Notes: generated by a model not told the origin, from the sequence alone. Counted from the first letter of the stretch, positions 1-7,655 are shown. The stretch is DNA of 32,799 nucleotides from Candidatus Thorarchaeota archaeon (GCA_018238825.1 JABCSP010000003.1:1-32799); one strand, 5' to 3'. Numbers and translations are program-made.

Positions 1-2
1 GG

Positions 3-1448
3 CCAAAGATAGTCAATGATCCAGCAGTGGAGGAGTACAGACATGCATTAGAAAAGGCAAGGGAGAAGGGAAAATACCTTCTCTCGGAGAGTGATGAACA
101 ACTAATATTTGACAAAGATCTCTATGGTATTGATAGTTGGTCCACGCTACACGAAAGACTGAGGAGTACGCAGAAGTACAAAGTTGTAATTAATGGTGAA
201 GAGAAAGAGATGGTGTTCGCAGAACTTCAGACCATTGCAGAGAGCAATCCTGACAGAGAAACCCGTAGAACTGCTGCGGAGGCCTACTATAAAGGCGTCG
301 TGAAGGATAGACTTGCATATTCTACTGCTTTAAGATGTGTGTTCGGAGATCATTTGAATCAGGTGAAGCTAAGAAAGTATCCAAGTGTCTTGACTCAAAG
401 CCTTTTACTCAATGATATTTCAAAAACTACACTTGATGCACTAATCACCTGCATGAAGAAAAACACTCACCTCATCAGAAGATTTCTCAAACTTAGAGCG
501 AAGACAATGGGTTTCACAAAGCTAACTGGATGTGATATCAGTCCAATAAGAGCTGCTCCAATTACTGAAACTCAGAGCAATATCCCTTGGTCAGAGGCAA
601 AGAAATTGGTCGTAGATTCGTACACCGAGTTTGACAAAGAGGCTGGTGAATTCGTCGCTAGTCTTTTTGAACTTAATAGAATTGATGCAGGTGTCCGGTC
701 TGGAAAGTCTGCATCAGGCTTCTGTACGTATGTTCCTGCACTTCGTACATCATATATCATGATGGGTTACGGGGGTTCTCTATCAGACATTTCAACATTA
801 GCACATGAAAGCGGGCATGGCCTTCATGCATATTATACATCTGAGAAACACAAATCGGTTAACTTCTCCCCTGGTCCTTGCCTCGCAGAAACAGGGAGTA
901 TCTTTGGAGAGATGTTACTGGTCGATAAGCTACTCAATCAGAGTAAAGATGACGAAACAAAACTGGCAGTCTTGGACAAAGTGTTTTGCGGCCTATACCT
1001 CATGGTGTTCTACATGCTTAACGACTACCTCTTTGAGCACAGTGTATTTACTGCAATGGAGAACAACGAGGCAATAGATGCGGAGAAGCTTGACACATTA
1101 TGGATGGCTGCACGAACTGAGGTCTTTGGTGATAGTGTCGAGTGGTTACCGGGGATGGAACAGTGGTGGGTGGTACCAGTACATCACTTCTTTCCGCGAT
1201 TCAGATTCTACAACTATCCCTACTCTTATGCACAGCTCTTAGTCTTCGTATTGTATCGTCTTTACAAGCAAGAAGGTTCTTCATTTGTCCCGAAAATGAA
1301 ACGTATCCTCTCAGCTGGTGGATCAGAATCACCAAAAACACTTCTAGCAGAAATTGGGTTAGATGTGACAGATCCAAAGTTCTGGGAGCTTGGATTCGAA
1401 CAAGCAGAATCGTACCTTGATGAGTATGAACGTATTGTGAACAAATAA
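3..1448 (+). CDS. pepF: M3-family oligopeptidase (oligoendopeptidase F-like), 5' truncated by window edge
   Basis: Zinc metallopeptidase of family M3, a cytosolic enzyme that cuts short peptides. The frame is open from base 3, so the start lies outside the window; the GTG at 27 is only the first in-frame start-like codon. Counting from that GTG, the zinc motif HESGH is at residues 260-264 and the third ligand is probably Glu288 in LAETGS, the spacing expected for M3 enzymes. About 480 residues are visible of a family length near 600, so roughly 100 N-terminal residues are missing. The C-terminal half contains the usual aromatic run before the stop (FFPRFRFYNYPYSYAQ). The next gene downstream is a tRNA on the other strand. 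Family assignment is firm; substrate is unknown. Confidence 0.9.
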   Translation, partial: PKIVNDPAVEEYRHALEKAREKGKYLLSESDEQLIFDKDLYGIDSWSTLHERLRSTQKYKVVINGEEKEMVFAELQTIAESNPDRETRRTAAEAYYKGVVKDRLAYSTALRCVFGDHLNQVKLRKYPSVLTQSLLLNDISKTTLDALITCMKKNTHLIRRFLKLRAKTMGFTKLTGCDISPIRAAPITETQSNIPWSEAKKLVVDSYTEFDKEAGEFVASLFELNRIDAGVRSGKSASGFCTYVPALRTSYIMMGYGGSLSDISTLAHESGHGLHAYYTSEKHKSVNFSPGPCLAETGSIFGEMLLVDKLLNQSKDDETKLAVLDKVFCGLYLMVFYMLNDYLFEHSVFTAMENNEAIDAEKLDTLWMAARTEVFGDSVEWLPGMEQWWVVPVHHFFPRFRFYNYPYSYAQLLVFVLYRLYKQEGSSFVPKMKRILSAGGSESPKTLLAEIGLDVTDPKFWELGFEQAESYLDEYERIVNK

Positions 1449-1484
1449 TCCAATTGATCTTAATAACAAGTAGAAAGGAAAAGA

Positions 1485-1627
1485 TGGCGCTCAGGGAGAG
1501 AATTTCAGACCTCATGGAAATCATGAAGTCATTTGAACTCTCGCGTGTAAAACACACTGGATATTTGCAGGACTGCGTATAGCTGCCTATAGCAATCCAG
1601 CTCCATACCAGGCTTGGATACCTGAGC
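1485..1627 (-). tRNA. tRNA-Ser(GCU) with two introns (37/38 and 59/60)
   Basis: Read on the minus strand, acceptor GCTCAGG (1627-1621) pairs with CCTGAGC (1495-1489), followed by discriminator G and an encoded CCA. The D arm is TCCA/TGGA with GG in the loop. The anticodon stem is CTGGA/TCCAG, the loop TTGCTA-A gives anticodon GCT, a 14-nt variable region forms GTGT/ACAC (class II), and the T stem is GAGAG/CTCTC with loop TTCAAAT. Serine is supported by the long variable arm, G73 and the anticodon. Intron 1 (1589-1563, 27 nt) and intron 2 in the T loop (1531-1502, 30 nt) each have a perfect bulge-helix-bulge: central helices TTGC/GCAA and TTCA/TGAA with two 3-nt bulges. Mature length is 86 nt. 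Confidence 0.9.
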
Positions 1628-1653
1628 TTGCGAACCTGCGGACCGTATTTTTC

Positions 1654-1661
1654 TCTTAAAC
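1654..1661 (-). promoter_or_regulatory. TATA box for tRNA-Ser
   Basis: GTTTAAGA on the minus strand is centred about 26-30 nt upstream of the tRNA 5' end at 1627, the normal spacing for an archaeal TATA box. The placement is inferred from spacing only. Confidence 0.4.
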
Positions 1662-1751
1662 ATTGTTGTAGGTTAGCAATAAGAAGGTGCGACGCCTCTA
1701 CCTCTCATCTTAGAGATATTCCCATCAAGTTCTGCTATTAGATGGGAATAC

Positions 1752-1762
1752 ATTATTTATTC
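1752..1762 (+). promoter_or_regulatory. Possible TATA box for SRP RNA
   Basis: An A/T-only run (ATTATTTATT) precedes the SRP RNA by roughly 60-75 nt. A second candidate, CTTAATT near 1792-1798, sits closer to the predicted RNA 5' end. Which one is used decides the RNA start; I cannot tell from sequence. Confidence 0.3.
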
Positions 1763-1819
1763 ATAACACTGAACTAGACTATTCCGTAATCCTTAATTCC
1801 TCAAGTTGAAGGGATTAAC

Positions 1820-2105
1820 ATGTGACGGGTAGGGTTGGGTCGTTTGCGGCGACCTATAACCGGAATGCAATAGCCGGAACCAGTAACAATCACCGAGATT
1901 GAACCGAGGACTTTGTAGGTCCATCACATGACGTTGACGAGCGGTCTCTGAAGTCTGCGTTGGCCGTACTAGCATTCGTAGGTTTGCTGTTATCGGCTTA
2001 GATATTCGAACCGGGCCAGACCCGGGAGGGAGCAGTCCTAAGGATAATTCGTGGAGCCTCTGAGGTTGCCGCTTTGAGAATTGGGATGGGCTAGCCTATG
2101 AATAA
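1820..2105 (+). ncRNA. ffs: Signal recognition particle RNA (7S RNA)
   Basis: The RNA scaffold of the SRP, binding SRP54 and SRP19 for co-translational membrane targeting. The diagnostic part is helix 8 at 2013-2038: GGGCCAGACCC, tetraloop GGGA, GGGAGCAGTCC, matching the CAG/AGCAG symmetric loop bound by SRP54. The Alu domain is visible at 1837-1877: helix 3 (GGTCG/CGACC), the CCTATAACC stretch, and helix 4 (CCGG/CCGG). Loop 3 (TTGC, 1844-1847) is complementary to loop 4 (GCAA, 1867-1870), the expected kissing contact. Helix 5 pairs AACC..AGG with CCT..GGTT, and a helix 6-like hairpin GCGGTCT/AGTCTGC lies near 1935-1955. Helix 1 (GTAGG 1829-1833 with CCTAT 2095-2099) sets approximate ends; each is uncertain by about 30 nt. 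Confidence 0.9.
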
Positions 2106-2108
2106 TCG

Positions 2109-2161
2109 ACAATCGAAGTGAAAGGGCCGTCACACCTTTTCCATTTCACTGGCATAATTGT
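2109..2161. terminator. Inverted repeat between SRP RNA and infB
   Basis: AGTGAAA (2117-2123) pairs with TTTCACT (2144-2150), and ACAAT (2109-2113) with ATTGT (2157-2161), giving an extended stem with a T-rich stretch inside. It sits between two convergent genes and may end transcription from either side. Function is inference. Confidence 0.35.
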
Positions 2162-2174
2162 TGATGCTGCCAGT

Positions 2175-3965
2175 TTACACAAAGGAACCAGCTGCACGCT
2201 TAATGATAGTGAGTTCATCTAAGACTTCTTTCTCTGGAGGAGAGAGTTCATCGAGGAATTTCTTTCTGATAGCAAGAATCTGTTTGTCAGGAACATCTGT
2301 ATACAGAATCTCGTCATCTTTGACCTGTCGTCCAATAGTAGGTCCCCGTATCGATACTGCAACTTCCATTCCATCTGTAGCTTCATCTATTGTCACACTA
2401 CGGTCCTGAATCTGAAGAATAGTACCAACTCTCTTTCCATCCTCATTGATTAAACTAGTTCTTGGCCTTATTACTCCCTGAACCTTCACACCCACAACTG
2501 CTGGATTCTTATGTCTAAACACATACTCTGGAATGAGTACGATTTTTCCTGGTCTAATAATTGAACTTAATGACTCGGCTTTTGCCTGCTCTCTCTTTAC
2601 AATTAACCAAGCATAGTAATCATCGTATAATCTATAGATGACTTCATTCAAGAACACCTCTACACCTAATTCCGCAGCAAGATCTTCTATCTCTGTAGCA
2701 ATCTTCACATTGAACCCTAGAACTACTGCATTAAGTGGATCTCCATCACCAGAAGCCTGCGCCTCAACGATATCACGCTTTACAACTGGACCAACATCTG
2801 CAAATCTTACTGAAACATCCCGTTCCTGTAAGAATTGTGTTACGGCTTCTAGAGACCCTAATGTATCGGTCTTTACAACGATTCCAGATTTATCAGTCTG
2901 AATTCTGATTGAACTAAGCTCATCTCTGACCTTTTGTTTAATCTCTTCGAGTTTTTCAGGATCCTCCACCGCATAAACAGGTGCACCTGCCACAACTCCT
3001 TCAATATCTGGGGCTACTATTTTGACACCTGCTGCAGCATGTACAATATCAACATGTGTGAATTTCTCTTTGGGATCACGAATCTCATCAAGAGGCTTTG
3101 GTAGAAGTAACGCTCTAATTTTGGCCTCAATTACTCCATCGAGTCCACCCACAACAATAGTGTCAGTCTTCTTCAATATTCCATCATAGATGATAGTATC
3201 AAGAGTAAGCCCAAGGCCTGTTTCTTCTCTTACTTCAAGAACAGCACCTATCGCTGGTCCTGTGGAAACAGTTAGTCTATCCTTCATGTATTGTTGTGTA
3301 AGGCCTGATAGTACCATCAAAAGCTCTGGGATTCCAGTACCAGTCTTAGCGCTTGTTGGTACGATAGCCACAGTTTTTTGAAAATCTTCAACACGATCAA
3401 ACCGTTCTGACTGGATATCATTTGCAGAGAGTGCTCCCACAATTTCGTAAATTCTTCTATCAACTTCAGATTGGGTTGATATTCCCTGAGCCTTAATAGC
3501 TTCAAAGAGCGACATTCCCTCTTTATGTCTCCAACCTGGTACTTTGTCAAGCTTGTTTGCAGCAATGAGAAATGGAGTCTTACCGGAACGGAGTATCTTT
3601 AGAGACTCATAAGACTGAGTCAGAGGTCCTTCATTGATATCAACCACGAGAATGGCGATGTCTGCTATAGCACCTCCACGTCTTCTTAGATTGAGATACG
3701 CTTCATGTCCAGGTGTATCAATGAAAAGAAGTCCGTCTATAGTCAATTCAGTATTGATAGTTTTGAGAAGGTCTCCACAGATTGATAGAATTGTTTCAGT
3801 GGGAAAGAAAGATGCACCGATATGCTGTGTAATTCCAGCTGCTTCTCTATCTTGAACCCCGGTTCCTCGCATCTTGTCAAGAAGAGAAGTTTTTCCATGA
3901 TCGATATGGCCAAGTACAGTAACAATCGGCGAACGCAGTTTACCAGCTTCAGTCAAGATTGACAC
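2175..3965 (-). CDS. infB: Translation initiation factor aIF5B (IF-2 family GTPase)
   Basis: GTPase that promotes ribosomal subunit joining at the end of initiation. Length 596 residues is the normal archaeal size. G1 is GHIDHGKT (19-26), G3 DTPGH (82-86), G4 NKLD (136-139); the remainder has the beta-barrel II, the IF2-type alpha/beta/alpha domain and a C-terminal barrel ending in a charged helix. The start is GTG at 3965, the first start codon after an in-frame TAA; no strong Shine-Dalgarno precedes it. No intein interrupts the G domain, although archaeal infB genes sometimes carry one. It is diverged from ndk, with TTAAAAC around 4013-4021 a likely TATA box for infB. Confidence 0.96.
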   Translation of the reverse strand: MSILTEAGKLRSPIVTVLGHIDHGKTSLLDKMRGTGVQDREAAGITQHIGASFFPTETILSICGDLLKTINTELTIDGLLFIDTPGHEAYLNLRRRGGAIADIAILVVDINEGPLTQSYESLKILRSGKTPFLIAANKLDKVPGWRHKEGMSLFEAIKAQGISTQSEVDRRIYEIVGALSANDIQSERFDRVEDFQKTVAIVPTSAKTGTGIPELLMVLSGLTQQYMKDRLTVSTGPAIGAVLEVREETGLGLTLDTIIYDGILKKTDTIVVGGLDGVIEAKIRALLLPKPLDEIRDPKEKFTHVDIVHAAAGVKIVAPDIEGVVAGAPVYAVEDPEKLEEIKQKVRDELSSIRIQTDKSGIVVKTDTLGSLEAVTQFLQERDVSVRFADVGPVVKRDIVEAQASGDGDPLNAVVLGFNVKIATEIEDLAAELGVEVFLNEVIYRLYDDYYAWLIVKREQAKAESLSSIIRPGKIVLIPEYVFRHKNPAVVGVKVQGVIRPRTSLINEDGKRVGTILQIQDRSVTIDEATDGMEVAVSIRGPTIGRQVKDDEILYTDVPDKQILAIRKKFLDELSPPEKEVLDELTIIKRAAGSFV

Positions 3966-4133
3966 CCCACAAGGAATTTACTGTGGTCTTCTTGAAACAG
4001 TTATGAAAGTGTCGTTTTAACCCTCTCTACTATTCTCACGCTTTATTGCTGAATGAAATGGATTATATCCTTCATTTTCACCGCGAGATGCGTGGATACG
4101 GTCAATACGTATCATAACTATAGGTGATTTAAT

Positions 4134-4799
4134 TTGGAACGTTCATTTGTAATTATCAAACCTGATGGTACCGCACGCCGTCGAGTAAGTGCACTAGTTC
4201 TCAAGGCTCTCTTAGACAGAGGTTACAGACTTGTTGCATTTCAAGAGATGAAAGTGCCTGAGTCTTTAGCCAAGTTGCACTATGCAGTCCACAAAGAAAA
4301 ACCCTTTTTCCCATGGTTAGTAGATTTCATATCCTCAGCTCCAGTTCTTACCATGATATTCGAGGCTGACGATGTAATTCAGGGTGTTCGTGATGCTCTT
4401 GGCGCAACATTTGTGCAGAAGGCATCCCCCGAATCCCTCAGAGGTAAATATGGTATCTGGGCAGGAATTAATATTGCACATGCATCAGATGCTCCCGAAA
4501 CAGCAGCAGATGAGATGAAATTGTGGACTACAGAGAGCGGTCTCAAGGAATCATCAGATGCTGAGGAGCTTGCACACACTTACATTCAGAAACATGTCAA
4601 TGGCGATGCTGATTATACAATGGACCTACGGAATGTTGTGAAAGATGCCATTGAAAATCGTGATACTTCCAACGATGTCCTTAATTCACTGAAAGAACTC
4701 TTTGCAAAAGATGCTGTTGGTATTGAGAAGGAAGATACAGACACTTTAGCAAAAGTCGTCTTTGATTTTGTAAAAGAAGAAGCAGAAAAAACAGAGTAG
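4134..4799 (+). CDS. ndk: Nucleoside diphosphate kinase with C-terminal extension
   Basis: Transfers the gamma phosphate between nucleoside triphosphates and diphosphates through a phosphohistidine. The N-terminal 140-150 residues are a complete NDK: start RSFVIIKPDG, the RGKYG segment, and the catalytic histidine in NIAHASD (His116). About 75 further residues, acidic and lysine-rich with predicted helices, follow where NDKs normally end; I do not recognise this part. Start is TTG at 4134, preceded by AGGTGAT. In many archaea ndk is co-directional between rpl24e and infB; here it lies in that slot on the opposite strand. A hairpin with a T-run follows the stop. Confidence 0.93.
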   Translation: MERSFVIIKPDGTARRRVSALVLKALLDRGYRLVAFQEMKVPESLAKLHYAVHKEKPFFPWLVDFISSAPVLTMIFEADDVIQGVRDALGATFVQKASPESLRGKYGIWAGINIAHASDAPETAADEMKLWTTESGLKESSDAEELAHTYIQKHVNGDADYTMDLRNVVKDAIENRDTSNDVLNSLKELFAKDAVGIEKEDTDTLAKVVFDFVKEEAEKTE

Positions 4800-4803
4800 A
4801 AAA

Positions 4804-4838
4804 CCAAGGTGGCATTAGCCACCATTGGCTTCTTTTTC
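4804..4838. terminator. Hairpin and T-run after ndk
   Basis: Stem 4804-4813 with 4818-4828 (CCAAGGTGGC / GCCACCATTGG), loop ATTA, followed by CTTCTTTTTC. It lies between convergent ndk and rpl24e. It looks like an intrinsic terminator; archaeal termination depends chiefly on the T-run. Confidence 0.55.
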
Positions 4839-4855
4839 AAAATAGAATAATTAGT

Positions 4856-5056
4856 TTAGCGTGCAGCCTTACCGCCTTTCTGATATTCTGTGGTCCATTT
4901 TGTATCTCTAGGCTTCATGCGACGTTTCATTCTATTGACTTTACACTTGTTAGAACAGAACCAGAAAACTGCGCCGTCTTTTGTTTGAACGAAAGCAGAT
5001 CCAGTTCCGGGCTCAATATCCTTTCCACAGAACGAACATTTCATTGTTCCAACCAT
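4856..5056 (-). CDS. rpl24e: Ribosomal protein eL24 (L24e)
   Basis: Small zinc-binding protein of the large ribosomal subunit. The 66 residues carry CSFC near the N-terminus and FCSNKC further on, giving the four-cysteine zinc site, then a basic tail (KVNRMKRRMKPRD). ATG at 5056 is preceded by GAGGAGG at 7 nt, so this start is preferred over the in-frame ATG four codons later. One base separates it from the rps28e stop, so the two are co-transcribed. Length is normal for archaea. Confidence 0.95.
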   Translation of the reverse strand: MVGTMKCSFCGKDIEPGTGSAFVQTKDGAVFWFCSNKCKVNRMKRRMKPRDTKWTTEYQKGGKAAR

Positions 5057-5057
5057 A

Positions 5058-5282
5058 TTAACGCCTCCTCATTTTACGGGCTTCCCTTTCGGTTTCCCTT
5101 AGAATGAGAATATCTCCTTCTCGTACAGGTCCCTTAACGTTTCGAGTCAGGACTCGTCCTCTGTCCCTGCCATCTAATATTTTAACACGAACCTGAGTGA
5201 TTTCACCGGTCACGCCAGTTCTTCCTAAGAGCTGGATTATTTCAGCAGGAATTGCTGGAGTTGATTCATCATCTTTACTCAT
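5058..5282 (-). CDS. rps28e: Ribosomal protein eS28 (S28e)
   Basis: Small-subunit protein near the mRNA exit channel. The conserved core LLGRTGVTGEITQVRVKIL, the GR-rich strand and the C-terminal REGDILILRETEREARK are all present in 74 residues. It is the middle gene of the L7Ae-S28e-L24e operon, 20 bases from the L7Ae stop. Confidence 0.96.
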   Translation of the reverse strand: MSKDDESTPAIPAEIIQLLGRTGVTGEITQVRVKILDGRDRGRVLTRNVKGPVREGDILILRETEREARKMRRR

Positions 5283-5302
5283 CGAAAGCCATCACCTGAA
5301 TC

Positions 5303-5680
5303 TTACTTTCGGAGACCGTTGATCTTCTCGACAAGGTCGTCAACAAGACTCTTTGCCTTGCCATCCACAATTATTGCGACAGCGGCAGTGGGTCTTTCAA
5401 TTCCAACAGCTTTACCAAGATCTCCCTTATTCTGTACGAATATATAGGGAATCTTCTTGTCATCGCAAAGACCTGGAAGGTACATGATTATCTCTGGGGG
5501 TTCAACATCCTCAGCAACAATCACTAAACGGGCTACTCCACGCTCAATACTCTTGGTCGCTTCGTTAATCCCCTTCTTTATTCTACCAGTATCTTTGGCT
5601 ATTTCTAGAGCCTCAAGGGCCTTCTTCTGAAGTTCCTCAGTGGGCTCCCATTCAACAAAACTTGGTTTAGGCATTACCAT
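5303..5680 (-). CDS. rpl7ae: Ribosomal protein L7Ae (eL8), kink-turn binding
   Basis: Binds kink-turns in 23S rRNA and, in archaea, is also a core protein of C/D and H/ACA RNPs and of RNase P. The signature runs through KGINEATKSIERG, LVIVAEDVEPPE and the C-terminal TAAVAIIVDG. Its 125 residues are the usual size. It leads the operon; a TTTTAAAA sequence at 5759-5766 could be its TATA box, implying a 5' untranslated region of about 55 nt. Confidence 0.96.
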   Translation of the reverse strand: MVMPKPSFVEWEPTEELQKKALEALEIAKDTGRIKKGINEATKSIERGVARLVIVAEDVEPPEIIMYLPGLCDDKKIPYIFVQNKGDLGKAVGIERPTAAVAIIVDGKAKSLVDDLVEKINGLRK

Positions 5681-5758
5681 TTACCTCAGTTTATTTCTTC
5701 ATCGGTATTTTGCCCATTCCTTCTGGAACAGACTCTTCTGCGTCGTCTGACCTGTTTC

Positions 5759-5766
5759 TTTTAAAA
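5759..5766 (-). promoter_or_regulatory. Likely TATA box for the L7Ae-S28e-L24e operon
   Basis: TTTTAAAA is palindromic and the best TATA-like element in the 123-bp gap between rpl7ae and the upstream G1PDH gene. A start near 5735 would follow. This is spacing-based inference. Confidence 0.35.
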
Positions 5767-5803
5767 CTGTCGAACTAGCATGAGAAATTAGAACTACCAG
5801 ACA

Positions 5804-6796
5804 TTAATAGCCCAAGTTTCGTAATGCATTTGCGAGATTTGCATCATCCACATCTAAATGTTCCAAAACAGAGTATCGGTTTCTCTTCTTCATGATTTTT
5901 AGTGCATGATGAATATCTTCTACAAATGCTGCCAAATTGGTATTGATTGCATCAAAGGTTGTAGGCATATGATGGTTAGACATGAATTCCTGAATCACCT
6001 CAGGTTTATACTTGGCATAACCAGCTTCCTGTAGATAGTAAAGACAGATTGGTGTGGCAAATGCGACCTGCAGTCCATGTAGATCTGAGTCAATTCTGTC
6101 CATAGCATGTGAGATTGCATGCTCTGTACCCGAACAAGGTCGAGAACTACCGAAAATACTCATTGCTCTTCCTGCATCAATTTCAGCTCTGATTAAAGTT
6201 TCAAACCCATCATCCTTCAGTACAGATGTCAGAGCATTATCAACGATGCCATAGACCTGTTCATCAAAAGGTTCATCCTTCACTTCATGGGCCAATTTCC
6301 ATTCTGCCAAGCTGGATGTTTTACAGATAATATCGCCAAGGCCTGCTAGTTTGAGTTTAGGAGGTGCTTTTGAGATGATAGATGTATCCGCAATGACTGC
6401 CATCGGTGCCTTACATTTAATCGAATACTTGTATCCATCATGACTGACAGAGGCAACCTCGCTCGCAATTCCATCATGGGAAGCTGCTGTAGGTACTGAT
6501 ATCCAGTCAAGATTCGTATCTCTTGCAATGAGTTTCGCAATATCCAAGCTTGCTCCTCCTCCAAACCCTATCACAATATCAATTCCCTCAAGTGATAGAG
6601 CCGAATTCTTTGGATATGCTGATGCCATTATCCATTTACAGGGTACTTCAATTATTTCTTCCAAAGTATTCGAATACTGGGCATGAATCACTTCATCAGT
6701 CACACACAATGGACACGAGTAATCTTTCAATATAGTCCTGAGTTCCTCTAGGGCTCCTTCTGCAATTACAACCGTTGTTGGCCCTGTGCAGGACAT
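5804..6796 (-). CDS. egsA: sn-glycerol-1-phosphate dehydrogenase
   Basis: Reduces dihydroxyacetone phosphate to glycerol-1-phosphate, the backbone of archaeal membrane lipids. The iron-alcohol-dehydrogenase-type fold shows the nucleotide motif GFGGGASLDIAK, the VPTAASHDGIAS strand, and metal ligands expected in LGDIICK (Asp), SGTEHAISHAMD (His) and LHGLQVA (His). The longest frame begins at a TTG (6826), but AAAGGAG lies 9 nt ahead of the ATG at 6796, so I use that start (330 residues). It is a single gene; the CDP-archaeol synthase acting later in the pathway is in this window at 28816-29391. Confidence 0.94.
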   Translation of the reverse strand: MSCTGPTTVVIAEGALEELRTILKDYSCPLCVTDEVIHAQYSNTLEEIIEVPCKWIMASAYPKNSALSLEGIDIVIGFGGGASLDIAKLIARDTNLDWISVPTAASHDGIASEVASVSHDGYKYSIKCKAPMAVIADTSIISKAPPKLKLAGLGDIICKTSSLAEWKLAHEVKDEPFDEQVYGIVDNALTSVLKDDGFETLIRAEIDAGRAMSIFGSSRPCSGTEHAISHAMDRIDSDLHGLQVAFATPICLYYLQEAGYAKYKPEVIQEFMSNHHMPTTFDAINTNLAAFVEDIHHALKIMKKRNRYSVLEHLDVDDANLANALRNLGY

Positions 6797-7010
6797 ATTA
6801 TTAGCTCCTTTTCTCTCGAAACTCAAGCTCTTGAAAAGAGCTTCTATCGCGCCAAATCGTTATCTATTGCAGTATTCTTAAGTACTGGCACATTGGGGCG
6901 TCAGTTCAGAAGGCTCTTACATCAGAGGTTCACTCACCTCATCGAATAAGATTCAGGTAATACTCTAACCTATACGTCTACCACACAAGTTCATCACGGA
7001 GACAACTCTC

Positions 7011-7502
7011 ATGACTGAATATGTCAAGGTTGCCCTAATGGGATCTGGTTACGCAGGTAAATCGACTCTAATCAAGCTTCTCACCGATGGAGTGCAGAAA
7101 TTAGAGACTAACTACAAGCCAACACCAGGAATGAGCTGTGGGACAATCACAATTGATGCCAGTACAAAGGTTTCACTTGTCGAGATGGGTGGACAGGCAC
7201 ATTTTGAATTTCTCTGGCCTGATTTTATGAGGGGCAGTACAATGGTTGTTGTGGTCACTGAGAGTAATCCAAAGGCTGTTCTTAAGACTCGCCAACTCCT
7301 TGAGAAGTACAAGGACAATCTACACGGATCTAAAATAATCGCAATTGCAAACAAACAAGACTTACCAGGTTCAATGCGCCCAGAGTCAGTACAGGATCTA
7401 CTGGGTGTTCCGACTTATGGAATGGTTGCAATTAATCCTAAAGAACGTCTGAACGGCTACAAACTCATTGTTAACGGTCTGCGAAACCAAATTGCTGCAT
7501 AA
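7011..7502 (+). CDS. Arf/Arl-type small GTPase
   Basis: Ras-superfamily GTPase of the Arf branch, 163 residues. G1 is GSGYAGKST, the G2 region TPGMSCGT resembles the Arf TIGFNVET, G3 is EMGGQ followed by a conserved LW, and G4 is NKQDLPG, the Arf signature. G3 has Glu where Arf usually has Asp before the variable residue and GGQ. There is no Gly2, so no N-myristoylation site of eukaryotic type. ATG at 7011 has GGAG upstream. Asgard genomes are known for many small GTPases, and this supports that placement. The gene is monocistronic or leads into the rpoD region about 200 bp downstream. Cellular role unknown. Confidence 0.88.
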   Translation: MTEYVKVALMGSGYAGKSTLIKLLTDGVQKLETNYKPTPGMSCGTITIDASTKVSLVEMGGQAHFEFLWPDFMRGSTMVVVVTESNPKAVLKTRQLLEKYKDNLHGSKIIAIANKQDLPGSMRPESVQDLLGVPTYGMVAINPKERLNGYKLIVNGLRNQIAA

Positions 7503-7564
7503 TCTAGGTAACAGCACTAGTTCATTGTATTAGAGGTGTTTCTAGCTTCATCCTTAGGACAATG

Positions 7565-7572
7565 CTTTTATG
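7565..7572 (+). promoter_or_regulatory. TATA box for the rpoD operon
   Basis: CTTTTATG is the clearest TATA-like element in the gap; transcription would begin near 7595 and give a leader of about 105 nt before the rpoD ATG. Confidence 0.4.
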
Positions 7573-7599
7573 CAGAGAAAAAACAAACCAACTTACCCA

Positions 7600-7655
7600 A
7601 GGCATGGGCGAAAGAGCCCTCTGGTCGGTTTAGACCATATGGCGAGTCCATCCTG
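7600..7655 (+). promoter_or_regulatory. Leader of rpoD with three successive hairpins
   Basis: Three short stems follow one another: GGGC/GCCC (7606-7609 with 7616-7619, loop GAAAGA), TGGTC/GACCA (7622-7626 with 7633-7637), and ATGG/CCAT (7639-7642 with 7648-7651). They lie between the likely promoter and the rpoD ribosome binding site. This may be a structured leader with a regulatory role or a small RNA; no known riboswitch is recognised. Confidence 0.35.

Noticed and set aside
1484..1582. A 32-codon frame after AGGAAAAG
   Set aside because: It lies over the tRNA-Ser on the opposite strand and the tRNA structure accounts for the bases.
1793..2409. Open frames over the SRP RNA and its downstream gap
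   Set aside because: They lie over the SRP RNA or the infB gene in antisense and show no protein-like pattern.
6830..7005. Stem GAGG-TTCACTCA-CCTC as a tRNA T arm
   Set aside because: The loop is not TTCRANY and no acceptor or D arm was found.
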